Origin: Phycisphaerae bacterium
Lineage (GTDB): Bacteria > Planctomycetota > Phycisphaerae > Phycisphaerales > SM1A02
Reading direction: 5' to 3'
DNA: 64,000 nt
NCBI GenBank assembly: GCA_016795065.1
Contig: JAEUIU010000058.1
Span: forward strand, 111,374 to 175,373
Part shown: positions 34,474 to 43,749 of the stretch, in pieces
How positions within the stretch are numbered: position 1 is the first letter of the stretch
How the letters are laid out: every line of letters starts with the position of its first letter
Position numbers and translations under genes: made by a program
The notes under the pieces: model-generated
Told to the model about the DNA's origin: nothing
Database searches by the model: none
What the model saw: the letters and a program-made list of their open reading frames with translations, nothing else

Positions 34474-36069
34474 TCACTTCTGGAAGATCGGCAGGTATCG
34501 CTTGGGCATTTGAAGGATGATCAGGGCCATCGCTGTCCCGTAGGCTTCGCCCGCCTGATGGTCGTTCCACGAACCGTTGGATTCCTGTCGGGCAATCAGC
34601 TCGCCCCGAATCGCCGGCCACCACTTGCTCCACCTTTCGCCTCCCGCCAGGTACATCGCCTGCACGGCGTAATAGTGCCCGTAGAAGTAGTGGGCTTGAC
34701 CAAGCGGTCCGCCGTTGCCGGTGGGCAGTGCATTCTGGACGAGGTATTCCAATCCCCGATCGATTGCTTCGTCCTGATAGATACCCGCATAGAACAAGCT
34801 CGCGATGCCAGCGGCCGTGCGTGGCCAGGCGCTTCCGCCCGTCTCCTTCATGTAACGGAACCCGCCGTCGTTGTTCTGGCAGTCCTTCACGTATCGCACG
34901 GCGTTGTCGATCGTCTCCTTCGGCACCTTGATGCCGGCGTTTCTGGCACTGCGAAGTGCCATGATCTGACAGATGGTCACGCTGACGTCGGCGTCGTATG
35001 GAACGGGGTTGTAGCGCCACCCCCCTTCGTCATTCTGGCTGTTCACGATGAGTTGGACGGCCCGCGTGAGCGCGTCTCGCGTGCGGTCGTCATCCGGACT
35101 CATGCCGTAGACCTCGCCCAGGAAGAGCGCCGCGAATCCGTGCCCATACATGGGACCATGTGTCGCTTCAGCGGCCAGGAGCCCGGTCTCGGTTGCGTGC
35201 TCAACAACGAAATCCAGCGCCCGCTTCACAACATCTCCGTACTTGCCCCGCCCCGGAATGTGGCCATCCGCCATGAATGCGATTGCACACAGGCCCGTAA
35301 TGCCGACATGCCGGCCGTATCGGCCGCGGCCGAAGGAGCCATCCTCGTTCTGAATGCCCTTCAGGAATTCAAGGCCCCTCGCAACGGCCGCTTCAAGTTC
35401 GGGGGTCATCTCCCCTTCCGTCGGATTGTTCTGAGCGCTTGTGTCGATTCGCCCGTCACTCTCCTTCAACGGCTTTGCCTCCGACCGATCGGCCCCACTT
35501 TGAGTGGATGTGGTGCCCCTTGCAGCTCCACTCGGTTCCTTGTCGATCGGGCCTGTCGGCTTGGCTGCGTCCTCTTCTGTAGGACCCTTGGGAATGCCCT
35601 GCTTTGGGGCTGGCGTTTGGGTTCGCGTTGGGGCCGACGCTGGGATTTGCACTTCGGGTTGCCCGATGATCTGATCCTCGCTCATCGCTCGCGGTGGTTC
35701 TTGGCTCAGCGACGACCGTCGCGATTCCAACCCTGTCGCGCTCCGCTCCAAGCTGGCGGCCATGCGTGCTGGTGGTCCGTCACCCAGAACCTCCCCCATC
35801 GCCCGCCGGCACGACACTTGGTCGGGCGGAGTCGCTTGGAACGCATGTTCCATGCGTGCCGTTTCGCTTCGATCGTCAGGCGTTGCTGCCGTTACACCCG
35901 CGCTGATCCCTGTCGATCCAACGACGAGCACACTCCACGACATCGTGGTCACAAGCGGTCGGCGCCACGATCGAAGGCATGCGCGCGTTCCGGGCTCATT
36001 CACGTTTCGCCGGTTGGCAGTGCTCGTGACCGTGAGAGCCTCGTCGCTTCGTTCCTGGGAAGCACTCAT
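34474..36069 (-). CDS. Exported prenyltransferase/squalene-cyclase-repeat protein
   Basis: 531 residues from ATG 36069, which overlaps the previous stop as ATGA. A signal or anchor (about 38-61) leads to a Pro/Thr/Glu-rich linker and then alpha/alpha-barrel repeats (about 220-525) with the QxxxGxW/F pattern: IQNEDGSFGRG, NSQNDEGGWRYNP, DCQNNDGGFRYM and ARQESNGSWND. These repeats belong to the prenyltransferase/squalene oxidase superfamily. The DxDD acid of true cyclases is not obvious, so this is probably not a hopene synthase but one of the exported repeat proteins that planctomycetes place at the end of MoxR operons. It is the last gene of the seven-gene operon. Confidence 0.8.
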   Translation of the reverse strand: MSASQERSDEALTVTSTANRRNVNEPGTRACLRSWRRPLVTTMSWSVLVVGSTGISAGVTAATPDDRSETARMEHAFQATPPDQVSCRRAMGEVLGDGPPARMAASLERSATGLESRRSSLSQEPPRAMSEDQIIGQPEVQIPASAPTRTQTPAPKQGIPKGPTEEDAAKPTGPIDKEPSGAARGTTSTQSGADRSEAKPLKESDGRIDTSAQNNPTEGEMTPELEAAVARGLEFLKGIQNEDGSFGRGRYGRHVGITGLCAIAFMADGHIPGRGKYGDVVKRALDFVVEHATETGLLAAEATHGPMYGHGFAALFLGEVYGMSPDDDRTRDALTRAVQLIVNSQNDEGGWRYNPVPYDADVSVTICQIMALRSARNAGIKVPKETIDNAVRYVKDCQNNDGGFRYMKETGGSAWPRTAAGIASLFYAGIYQDEAIDRGLEYLVQNALPTGNGGPLGQAHYFYGHYYAVQAMYLAGGERWSKWWPAIRGELIARQESNGSWNDHQAGEAYGTAMALIILQMPKRYLPIFQK

Positions 36070-37181
36070 CGAGATGCGTCCTCGGCCATGCGGCGATAGT
36101 ACTCCTGCGTCAGCCGTTGGTAGATGGAAGCGATTCGATCGCGGGAGCCCTGTCGAATCAGGTCTCGCACTCGATCGGGGAGCGCGCCCCACTCGGCCTG
36201 CGACTCATCCAATTCCGCCTGGTTTTCGGATGGATCAATGGGCGCAGGACCTTCTCCCTCTTTGTTCCCGTCCCCCTTGGCACGCTGTGAGCCGCTGCGC
36301 GTCTTGGACTCTCCCGGCTTCTGGTCGCCCTTCTCGCCCGGCTTGGCCCCTGACGCCTGCTTCATCGCCTGAGATGAGGAACTTCCAGAAGTGCTTCCGC
36401 TCGAACAACTCTGTCCCGACTTGGAACGACGCTTCGCCTCCTGGATCAGTTGATCCAGCTTGGCAACGACATCTTCCTGAACACGCTGCGTGGCTAGCCC
36501 TGTGTCCGTCGCCTCCCCCAGCCTCATCGCGCTCGATTCCATCCCGGCGAGCGCCTGACGCAACAGTGAGTCGAGTTCCGCCTCATTCAGTCCCCGCTCG
36601 AGACGTCGCTTGGCTTCGGCCAACGCCGGATCGGATGCGGTCCCATCGGCACCCTCCTTGCCAGCCGGCCGCGTCGCGCCCGTGCCAGTTCCATTCGTCC
36701 CCCCATTTGCTTCCCCGCTCTTGGATGTCCCATCGGCGGCCGGCTTCGATCCGGGAAGGCCTAACAGCTCATCCAGACTCTTGCCTCCATTTGGCTTCGG
36801 CTCCCCTGTTGGCTTCTTGTCGCTCTCTTTCGGCGGCACGGTGGGCGGGGGAGCCTTCTCCTTTTCCGTCGAAGGAGGGGATGACGGTGACGCTTGAGTG
36901 GGGGCGTTCGTCGGCTGCGACGGCTTGGGCGGCGATGTCTCAGGCTTCGAAGGAGTTGACGCCTGCGACACCATCGTTCCGCCTCGCTGCGCCGTGCATC
37001 CGAGACTGTACATGGGTGCCTCGTGTCCAACGGTGGTTCCCCACGACGCGCCGCCGAAAGCAACGGATGCGCCGCTGAAGACAAACGAGCCGACAACCAT
37101 CCCTCGCCAAGCGCTGGGACCGCTCGAGTGACAGTTGCGTCCTTGCCGACCGTGTGAGCTGACCTTCGTTTGACTCATCAT
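36066..37181 (-). CDS. Exported low-complexity protein of the MoxR operon
   Basis: 371 residues. A signal-like stretch (about 25-45) is followed by Pro/Ser/Lys-rich sequence (70-150), Gly/Thr-rich sequence, a helical coiled part (about 170-240, LAEAKRRLERGLNEAELDSL and similar), and another Lys/Gly-rich linker. The C-terminal 45 residues look conserved in style (WGALPDRVRDLIRQGSRDRIASIYQRL in pieces, then EYYRRMAEDASR). This ending is familiar from planctomycete proteins located between the vWA genes and the prenyltransferase-repeat gene. No function is known to me. The start lies 21 bp after the upstream stop, and the end overlaps the next gene. Confidence 0.65.
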   Translation of the reverse strand: MMSQTKVSSHGRQGRNCHSSGPSAWRGMVVGSFVFSGASVAFGGASWGTTVGHEAPMYSLGCTAQRGGTMVSQASTPSKPETSPPKPSQPTNAPTQASPSSPPSTEKEKAPPPTVPPKESDKKPTGEPKPNGGKSLDELLGLPGSKPAADGTSKSGEANGGTNGTGTGATRPAGKEGADGTASDPALAEAKRRLERGLNEAELDSLLRQALAGMESSAMRLGEATDTGLATQRVQEDVVAKLDQLIQEAKRRSKSGQSCSSGSTSGSSSSQAMKQASGAKPGEKGDQKPGESKTRSGSQRAKGDGNKEGEGPAPIDPSENQAELDESQAEWGALPDRVRDLIRQGSRDRIASIYQRLTQEYYRRMAEDASR

Positions 37182-37202
37182 GGGACCTCCGCACCACCTG
37201 TC

Positions 37203-40200
37203 CTAACATGCCATGTTCTTGACGTCTTTGTGCTCGTACAACCAACCAAACGCGCAATCACCCCAAACACAATCCGTCCATGCGTTCACGTCGGATCGAA
37301 CCGCTTCTGAGGGTCCGATCGATCCACTCTCGACCCCTGGCACCGAGGCAACAGGGTGCTCCCGCCTCACGACCTCGCGGCAACTCGTCTCCGCCTTTTC
37401 GCCGTTGAGAAGATCACTCCATCGCTCTCGAGCCCAGCGATCCCGCGGATCATGCTCGACACTCTCGCTTTCCATGCCGGGAGAAGCGCCGAGTGACAGC
37501 AAGCGGATCTCCCAATCGGCGTCGGATTGGGCTTCCGTGACCACAGCAGACGCCGCATCAGATGCGGCGATCAGCTCATCGCTCGTCCTAGCCTTTGAGA
37601 CTGCCTTCGCCGCCGGATCAGCCCCGGGTTCTGGCTCCGCCTTGGGCTCGCCCCCCGTTTCGCCCTGCGGCTCCTCCGGTGGCACCGCTTGCGATCCGTC
37701 CTGAGGCTCAATCCCGGTTGGAGCCTGCGCCTCGATCTTCTTGACCACCTCTGTGGCCGCGTCCAGCAGCCGCCGTTGGAGATCAGCGATCGCTCGCAAC
37801 TCGGCGTCCACGCGAGGCGCCGCGTCGCCTGACTCGCGCTGGCGATCTAGACGTCGTGTTCGCTCAAGAATCTGCACCTGAAGTCCGCGGAGGAGCTTCA
37901 ACTCGGTCACCGGCGGGATGGCCGGCTGTTCCCTTGGCTGACCGCTTCCACCGCCTCCCTGACCGCTGTTGCCGTTCTGATTTTCGGGAGTCTGGAACCG
38001 ATCGGCGTCATCCGTCTCCTGAAGCTCCTCGTTCAGCGCCTCAACAAGCTGGGCAAGCGTCTCAACGACCAGGCTCTGAACCGACGAGGTTTCCTCGGAA
38101 AGGTCACCACGCCCCAACCTATCGCTCGCCTCTGATGCCCATCCGCCCAAGAGCTCGTGCGCCTCTCGGAACGCCTCCGACTTTCGAACGTCCTCGTGCG
38201 TCTGGAGAACCCCATCGAGCTCACCTCGCACCTCGCCTTGAAGGATCGCCAGCCGTCGACTCTCAATCAGTGCCCGTCGATCGAGCTTGGCCTTCGGATC
38301 CGCGGGCCTCGCCGCAACGGTCGCATCGCGCACGACCGACTGCTTCTCGAAGATCCGCCGGTACGCCGCGAGAATTTCCTGCTTTCTTTTCTGAGTCTCG
38401 CGCCGCTCCATCTGCTCGCGAGTCTGCTGAGTCTGACCCCGCGCCTCCTTCAGGAACGCAAGACCACGTTCCTCCGCGAGCTTCGCCTCGGCGAGATTCA
38501 CCGGGGTCGATCGCAGGTGCCCGACCGCGCCGCCATGGCTGTCGGCAGCCCGATCCAGCAGCCGAGCCACGGGGTTGGCCTCGCTTCCCGCCGCCCGCGC
38601 CTCGCTCGCCACGGCCTGCGTGTTCTGGGCGAGTTTCGCCATCGCTCGGCCCCTCTCGGCAATCGGTTCGGCATCCTCTGGCCCGGTGATGCGAGCCAGT
38701 CCGATCAGCTCGTCCTCGCTCACCCGAATCAAGCGGTCAATGCTCTGTTCCAGGCTCTCCAAAGCCCGACGCAACTCCTCGGCCCGGGCCTTTCGGATGT
38801 CTTCCAGACCGCGCTTCATCTGGTCAAGCGCCTCCATGGCCTGCTGTTGGCTCGCCTTCGCCTGTTCGATGCGATTGCGCTGCAACTCGTCGCCCGCCTG
38901 TTCGAGATTTCGCTGGAGCCGCTTCTCCTCGCCCGCCCGCGCTGCCTCGCGCATCGCCTCGGCTCGAGCCTTGTCCGTGCGCTCGATGGCCTCGGCCCGC
39001 TTCCGAAGCTCATCCATCAGCTCTTGCGCCTCCTGGGCAACCTCGCGCTGTTGCGTCGAAAGCCCCTCCAAGGCGGTGCGGTCTTCGGGTGAAAGCTCCT
39101 CAGGTCGCTGACCGACCGTTCGCTTTCCGGCCTCCGCGGTCTTTTCCGCAAGCTCGGCAATCTCTTCACGCAGACGATCAATCGCCCGACCCATCGCCCA
39201 CGAATCCTCGTCGCGGTCCAAGAGCTTCACCAAATCCTCGAGCTCGGCCCGCACATCCTCCTGGGCTGCTTCGGCCTCCTTCTGCTGTCGAGCCGCCTCG
39301 GCGTCGTCCTTCTTCGCTTGGGCTTCGCGCCGCTTCTGCATTGCCTCGCTGGACCGCCCTGACGCCCGCGCAGCCGTGTCTAGAAGGTCCTTCCCTTGAT
39401 CAAGGGTCGCTTGAAGGTCATCGTCCTGAAGACGGTTTCGGCCAACGCGGGCATTCAGCTCGTCGAGCGTCTCGGTCGCGACCCGAATTCGTTCCGAAAG
39501 CTGTGCCTGTCCTCGCTCAAGCGCAGGATCGAACCGTCCGTTCTGGGTCGCCGCCAGCAACTCGCCCTGCTGCTCATCCAACCGAATTGCCTGGCGCCGG
39601 ATGGCCGAGAGCTGCGACCGCACCTGCTTGCCCAATTCGGTCTCGCTGATGATCCGAAGCGTTCGCGCCGGGCTCACCACACGCTCATGTCGTCGTCCAT
39701 CGAACTCAAATCCATCCTCGGCCGCGGCCACCAGTGTCAGCACGTCACCGGCCTGCACCGAAAGGCTCGCGAGGTCAAGCGGTTCATCACGCCGAACCGA
39801 CGTTCCGGACGCCTCGGTCACCGAATCACCAAACGCCTCGGCCTCGCCTTGGGCAGCCTGACCGGACCCGGCCCCGCTCTTGCCCGCTGACGAACCGCCG
39901 TCACCAGCCCGGCGTGTCACAAGCATGCCGAACCGCACCAGGCCAACGTCGTCGCGCCCTTCGATCTGGACCGGCACCACCGCCGTCGGAAGAACGCTCT
40001 CGTCCGTCGCTGGCGTCAATACGGCACAACTTGGCGGACGGTCCTCGCTCGCCTCCAGATGAAACGCTATCTCGTCCGTGTTGCCGATGCCATGCGAGTC
40101 CCGGAGCGCCAACTCCACCACGCTCGAACCCTCAACCCTCCATCGGATGGTCCATCGGGTCGGGTCGCTTGGCTGGACCTCGAGCGCCGGCATGGTCACG

Positions 40201-41351
40201 CCGTCGCTGCCCCCGCTCGTCATGCGCACCATCGAGGCTGCGATCGCCTCGGCGTCCGTTCCCAGCGACGCGTTCAGCTCGACGTCCATCGCTGCCGTCG
40301 AGCCGACGAGAACCGGCTCTCGCAACGTCGCCCGCTCGTCGGTGCCATCACCCAAATCCGTTGTCCGCGGCTCGATCGTGCCCACGGCATAGCTTGGGGG
40401 CTCTATCAGAATCCGGCTGCTGACAACGGCAGGCGGAGGAACGAACGTGACCTTGTGCGGCTCGCTCTCGGCGTCCGCGGAGCGAAACTGCACACGCACC
40501 TCGCGCGCCGCCGGGTCCCCGTCCAGAACTCGCTCGTAGCGGCCATCCGGCTGGCGGGTCAGAACGATCGAGTCCTCGAGGATCGACCCGTCATCGCGGG
40601 TCACACGAACGTCCGCGACGATCCGCTCCGAGGCATCATCACCCTTCGACAACCGGGCCTGAAGGAGAAAAGGCTCGCCCTTGGCATGGAACGACTCGCC
40701 CGCCAGAAGCGATTCGACCGCCGTGCGAGCCGGCCACTCGGCACCGGCAAACGGCAGGAGGATGCGTTGGGCACCGATGAGGGCATGGGTCGGCAATAAC
40801 CCGGAGGCGAGCCCTACGACAGCAACCGTCATCAGAGCCGTCGACAGCTCGGCAAGCGACCGTTTCGGCGCAAGCCACGACAACAGCGACTCTCCTGAAA
40901 GCCGCTCGGCCAGGTCCACCATCGCCCGCTCGGCGAGGGGGCTCTCACGTCCCGCGTCGCTCAGGGCAAACTCAATCCCGCTGGCCAACCGCCCGCGGAG
41001 AGCTGGTGCCGATCGCTCGACACGCAACGCCAGATCCGTCGGCGTCGGGCGGAAGCGCCACGCGGGCACGAGAAGGCGTGCGGCGGCGGAGAGGAAGAAC
41101 GCGATCCCAACCAGTAACCCGATCAGCCTGAACCACATCGGGAAGCGGAAGACCCAGTCGACCATCACCGCGCACGCGCTGACGCCGACCGCTGCGGCCA
41201 CCAAGCCGAACGCCCGGCGAGAAAGAAGCAGCAGTCGGGCCCGCCTACCGAGCCGATCCAACTGCCGCAGCGCTTGCTGAAGCGGACCCGGCTTGGCCAG
41301 GGCCTCGTTCAGGCGCGATTCGAGAGTGTGTTGGTCGCTGATCGTGCTCAT
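37203..41351 (-). CDS. Large membrane-anchored coiled-coil protein (DUF4175-like)
   Basis: 1382 residues. Two membrane segments (about 46-68 and 72-95) come first, preceded by the RxxRLLLLSRRAFG amphipathic helix. A long extracytoplasmic beta-rich region follows (about 100-540; Ig-like strands such as VRVTRDDGSILEDSIVLTR). Then comes an extended Glu/Arg/Ala/Gln-rich coiled coil (about 560-1190; LDELNARVGRN, REEIAELAEKTAEAG and similar). The Gly/Pro/Glu-rich tail ends in a short Trp-containing segment. Layout and position match DUF4175-type proteins in BatA/vWA operons. The biochemical role is unknown. It starts 13 bp after the vWA gene. Confidence 0.75.
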   Translation of the reverse strand: MSTISDQHTLESRLNEALAKPGPLQQALRQLDRLGRRARLLLLSRRAFGLVAAAVGVSACAVMVDWVFRFPMWFRLIGLLVGIAFFLSAAARLLVPAWRFRPTPTDLALRVERSAPALRGRLASGIEFALSDAGRESPLAERAMVDLAERLSGESLLSWLAPKRSLAELSTALMTVAVVGLASGLLPTHALIGAQRILLPFAGAEWPARTAVESLLAGESFHAKGEPFLLQARLSKGDDASERIVADVRVTRDDGSILEDSIVLTRQPDGRYERVLDGDPAAREVRVQFRSADAESEPHKVTFVPPPAVVSSRILIEPPSYAVGTIEPRTTDLGDGTDERATLREPVLVGSTAAMDVELNASLGTDAEAIAASMVRMTSGGSDGVTMPALEVQPSDPTRWTIRWRVEGSSVVELALRDSHGIGNTDEIAFHLEASEDRPPSCAVLTPATDESVLPTAVVPVQIEGRDDVGLVRFGMLVTRRAGDGGSSAGKSGAGSGQAAQGEAEAFGDSVTEASGTSVRRDEPLDLASLSVQAGDVLTLVAAAEDGFEFDGRRHERVVSPARTLRIISETELGKQVRSQLSAIRRQAIRLDEQQGELLAATQNGRFDPALERGQAQLSERIRVATETLDELNARVGRNRLQDDDLQATLDQGKDLLDTAARASGRSSEAMQKRREAQAKKDDAEAARQQKEAEAAQEDVRAELEDLVKLLDRDEDSWAMGRAIDRLREEIAELAEKTAEAGKRTVGQRPEELSPEDRTALEGLSTQQREVAQEAQELMDELRKRAEAIERTDKARAEAMREAARAGEEKRLQRNLEQAGDELQRNRIEQAKASQQQAMEALDQMKRGLEDIRKARAEELRRALESLEQSIDRLIRVSEDELIGLARITGPEDAEPIAERGRAMAKLAQNTQAVASEARAAGSEANPVARLLDRAADSHGGAVGHLRSTPVNLAEAKLAEERGLAFLKEARGQTQQTREQMERRETQKRKQEILAAYRRIFEKQSVVRDATVAARPADPKAKLDRRALIESRRLAILQGEVRGELDGVLQTHEDVRKSEAFREAHELLGGWASEASDRLGRGDLSEETSSVQSLVVETLAQLVEALNEELQETDDADRFQTPENQNGNSGQGGGGSGQPREQPAIPPVTELKLLRGLQVQILERTRRLDRQRESGDAAPRVDAELRAIADLQRRLLDAATEVVKKIEAQAPTGIEPQDGSQAVPPEEPQGETGGEPKAEPEPGADPAAKAVSKARTSDELIAASDAASAVVTEAQSDADWEIRLLSLGASPGMESESVEHDPRDRWARERWSDLLNGEKAETSCREVVRREHPVASVPGVESGSIGPSEAVRSDVNAWTDCVWGDCAFGWLYEHKDVKNMAC

Positions 41352-41364
41352 GTGATCTCGAACG

Positions 41365-43749
41365 CTACGCCAACCTCATCCAGCGCCGACCGAGCCACTC
41401 CACCGTGGCGAGAAGAACAATCAGAATCAGGGCCAGCGGTGCATCCCACAGCGGCTCCAAGCTCGCGTGCTCAGTCACCACGCTTCGCTTCGGCAACAGG
41501 CCCGGAAGCGAGTTCAACTCCTCCGGACGCACCACCGTGCCACCCGTTTCGCGGGCCAACTCCGCCAGCAGCTCATGGTCGGCCGACGCCTTACGGGTCT
41601 CGTCGTCGGGCCGTTCGCAGTCGAAACTCACTTCGGCCCCGGCCGCCGGACCGGTTGGCACCCGGGCGGTGAATCGCCCAACCGCATCGGGCGAAAGCGT
41701 CGCCGCAAACTCGCCAGGCCGTTGCGTTCGAAGAAGCTCGATCTCCGACCAGCCGGTTCGGTCGAGCGAATTGCTGAGCCCCACTTCTGCATCGACTGCA
41801 GCATCGCCCCGGTCAACCAGTCGGGCGTCGCCGATCACCAGTTCCAGCCGCACGGACTGGCCCAACTGAATGCGCGAGGGCACCGCCCGCAGCGACGCCG
41901 ACGCCCCGCCGCCGGCCAGCGCTTCGCGGCCAAGCATGCGCACGAGCGGTAGCCAAACCTGCTCGGTGTAACGTTCGCCTCGGCCATACCGCCATCGCCA
42001 AACCTCATCGGTCGCGACGTAGACAATCTCGCCCGCACCATACTTCATCGCCGTGATGACGGGCCACGTTCGCGAGCGGTCGGAGTCGCGGTCATCCGAG
42101 GGCACCCCGACAGCCAGCGTCTCGGCGGTCGGCTTGAGTTGCTCGATCGGAATCGCTTGGGCCCATTCGAGCCGCGACCATCCGACCTTCGGATCAGCCA
42201 GCTCGGCCGGCCACGCATCATCGTTGCCGACCTTGAGGAGACCCAATGACGTCGCCGCGCTTGTCGCGACCAGGTTGATCGGGGCGTCGATGGTCGCCAG
42301 GGCCAGCGGTGGCCGCATCGGCAGCAGGTCCGCGAGCGCCGTTGAATCCCAAGACTTCGGCGTCGATCGCTCACCGCCGATCCACAACATGCCGGTGCCG
42401 CGCTGGGCGACCTGATCCCGCATCAATTCAAGCTGCTCGGGAGTGAAGAACCCGGATGGCACGTCCCCGATGATGAAGAGATCGAACTGGGCGAACTCCT
42501 CGCGCGTGCGCGGAAGCCGGGTGATCGGAAGGTTGCCCTCTTGGGCAAAGTCACGATCGGCCGAGAGCAGGAGGATCGAACTCTCGATCGTGGACTCGCG
42601 GATGAGAAGGTTCTTGAGGTATCGGTACTCCCATCGCGGATAGCCATCGATATAGAGGACCCGAAGCGGCCGATCGACCATTTCGACCTGGGCCAGCCGC
42701 TCGTTGTTCTCCGTGACCAGATCGCCGTCGCCCGCGTCGAGCTCGACCTTCCACTCGCGTCGACCAGGCTCATCCGATCGCGGCAGAAGCGTCACGCTGG
42801 TCGAGTTCGATCCGGCCGGAAACTCCCCGACCACCGACTCCGCAAGGCGCTCGCCGGTGACCGCATCGACCAGGCGCACCTTCGCCGGCGCACCCGTTGG
42901 CGAACCCGTTGGCGAACCCGTTTCGCCGCTTCGCTCAATCTCCACCCGCACGGGAACCTCATCACGGACAAACGCCCGCCGCGGGATGTCGACGTTTGCG
43001 ACCGCCATGTCACCGGCCGAAGCGGTTGAACCGAGCGGAACGACGAAGACTTTCGCAGCCGAAGCCTGCAGCCGGCGAAGCGTTGCCCTCGACGGCGGCG
43101 CTGTCGTTCGGCCGTCCGTGAAGAGAACGATGCCGGCTACCGGTCGTGCTGCCGCCCGCTGGAGGGCCTGACTGATCGCCTCATCCATAAGCGTCCGGTC
43201 GCCGAGTTCGGTGACATCCTGCGCCGCGAGTGCCGTCTGCACGGACTCGCTCGATTCCTCGTTCGGCGCGTTGGGCATCAGATCGAAGGCACCGCCGGTA
43301 AAGCCGAGCCAGAGAAGCGTCCGGTCGGCGCCGATACGGCGCCACGCGTCGTGCGAACCGCCGATCGCGTCGCGAAGGGACTCGTCGCGGCTCTTTCGCC
43401 GGCGGTCTGCCTCCGGGGCTCCGTCGCGAATGGCCATGCTCCGACTGCGGTCGGCGAGGACGATCACCCAGTCCTCTTCGATCGACTCCTGCGCAATCCG
43501 TAGCGCCGGGCCCGCCAACAACACTGACAGCAGTAACAGCAGGCTCGCCCGAATGGCACCGAGCACCGTCCGCCCAGCAAGTGGCCCGCGCAGCATGCGG
43601 TAGGTCCACCACGCAAACCCAAGACATCCCACGATCACCAGGAACCATGCCCAACCCGGCATCGGATGCTCGAAGACGACGCGGGCCCGCGCGACCTGTT
43701 CGGCCGGGGCTTCGATTCCCAGGAGCCATCGCATGAGGGAACCGCTCAT
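41365..43749 (-). CDS. Membrane vWA-domain protein with glutamine-amidotransferase-like region
   Basis: 794 residues from ATG 43749 (ATGA overlap with the upstream stop). Two N-terminal membrane helices (about 33-52, 63-81) precede a vWA domain with D100-R-S102-R-S104 (MIDAS DxSxS kept) and LFTDGRT. A beta-sandwich part contains a short GSPTGSPTGAP repeat encoded by three 12-bp units near 42890-42925. A class-I glutamine-amidotransferase-like fold lacking the catalytic Cys follows (RVLYIDGYPRWEYRYLKNLL, DLFIIGDVPSGF, GMLWIGGERS). One C-terminal membrane helix (ALILIVLLATVEWLG) ends the protein. This architecture is standard in planctomycete MoxR operons. It may bind and remodel envelope partners with metal-dependent adhesion. 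Confidence 0.85.
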   Translation of the reverse strand: MSGSLMRWLLGIEAPAEQVARARVVFEHPMPGWAWFLVIVGCLGFAWWTYRMLRGPLAGRTVLGAIRASLLLLLSVLLAGPALRIAQESIEEDWVIVLADRSRSMAIRDGAPEADRRRKSRDESLRDAIGGSHDAWRRIGADRTLLWLGFTGGAFDLMPNAPNEESSESVQTALAAQDVTELGDRTLMDEAISQALQRAAARPVAGIVLFTDGRTTAPPSRATLRRLQASAAKVFVVPLGSTASAGDMAVANVDIPRRAFVRDEVPVRVEIERSGETGSPTGSPTGAPAKVRLVDAVTGERLAESVVGEFPAGSNSTSVTLLPRSDEPGRREWKVELDAGDGDLVTENNERLAQVEMVDRPLRVLYIDGYPRWEYRYLKNLLIRESTIESSILLLSADRDFAQEGNLPITRLPRTREEFAQFDLFIIGDVPSGFFTPEQLELMRDQVAQRGTGMLWIGGERSTPKSWDSTALADLLPMRPPLALATIDAPINLVATSAATSLGLLKVGNDDAWPAELADPKVGWSRLEWAQAIPIEQLKPTAETLAVGVPSDDRDSDRSRTWPVITAMKYGAGEIVYVATDEVWRWRYGRGERYTEQVWLPLVRMLGREALAGGGASASLRAVPSRIQLGQSVRLELVIGDARLVDRGDAAVDAEVGLSNSLDRTGWSEIELLRTQRPGEFAATLSPDAVGRFTARVPTGPAAGAEVSFDCERPDDETRKASADHELLAELARETGGTVVRPEELNSLPGLLPKRSVVTEHASLEPLWDAPLALILIVLLATVEWLGRRWMRLA

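Noticed and set aside
34390..36099. 569-codon plus-strand frame opposite the prenyltransferase-repeat gene
   Set aside because: The opposite strand carries recognisable repeats and operon coupling; this frame has none.
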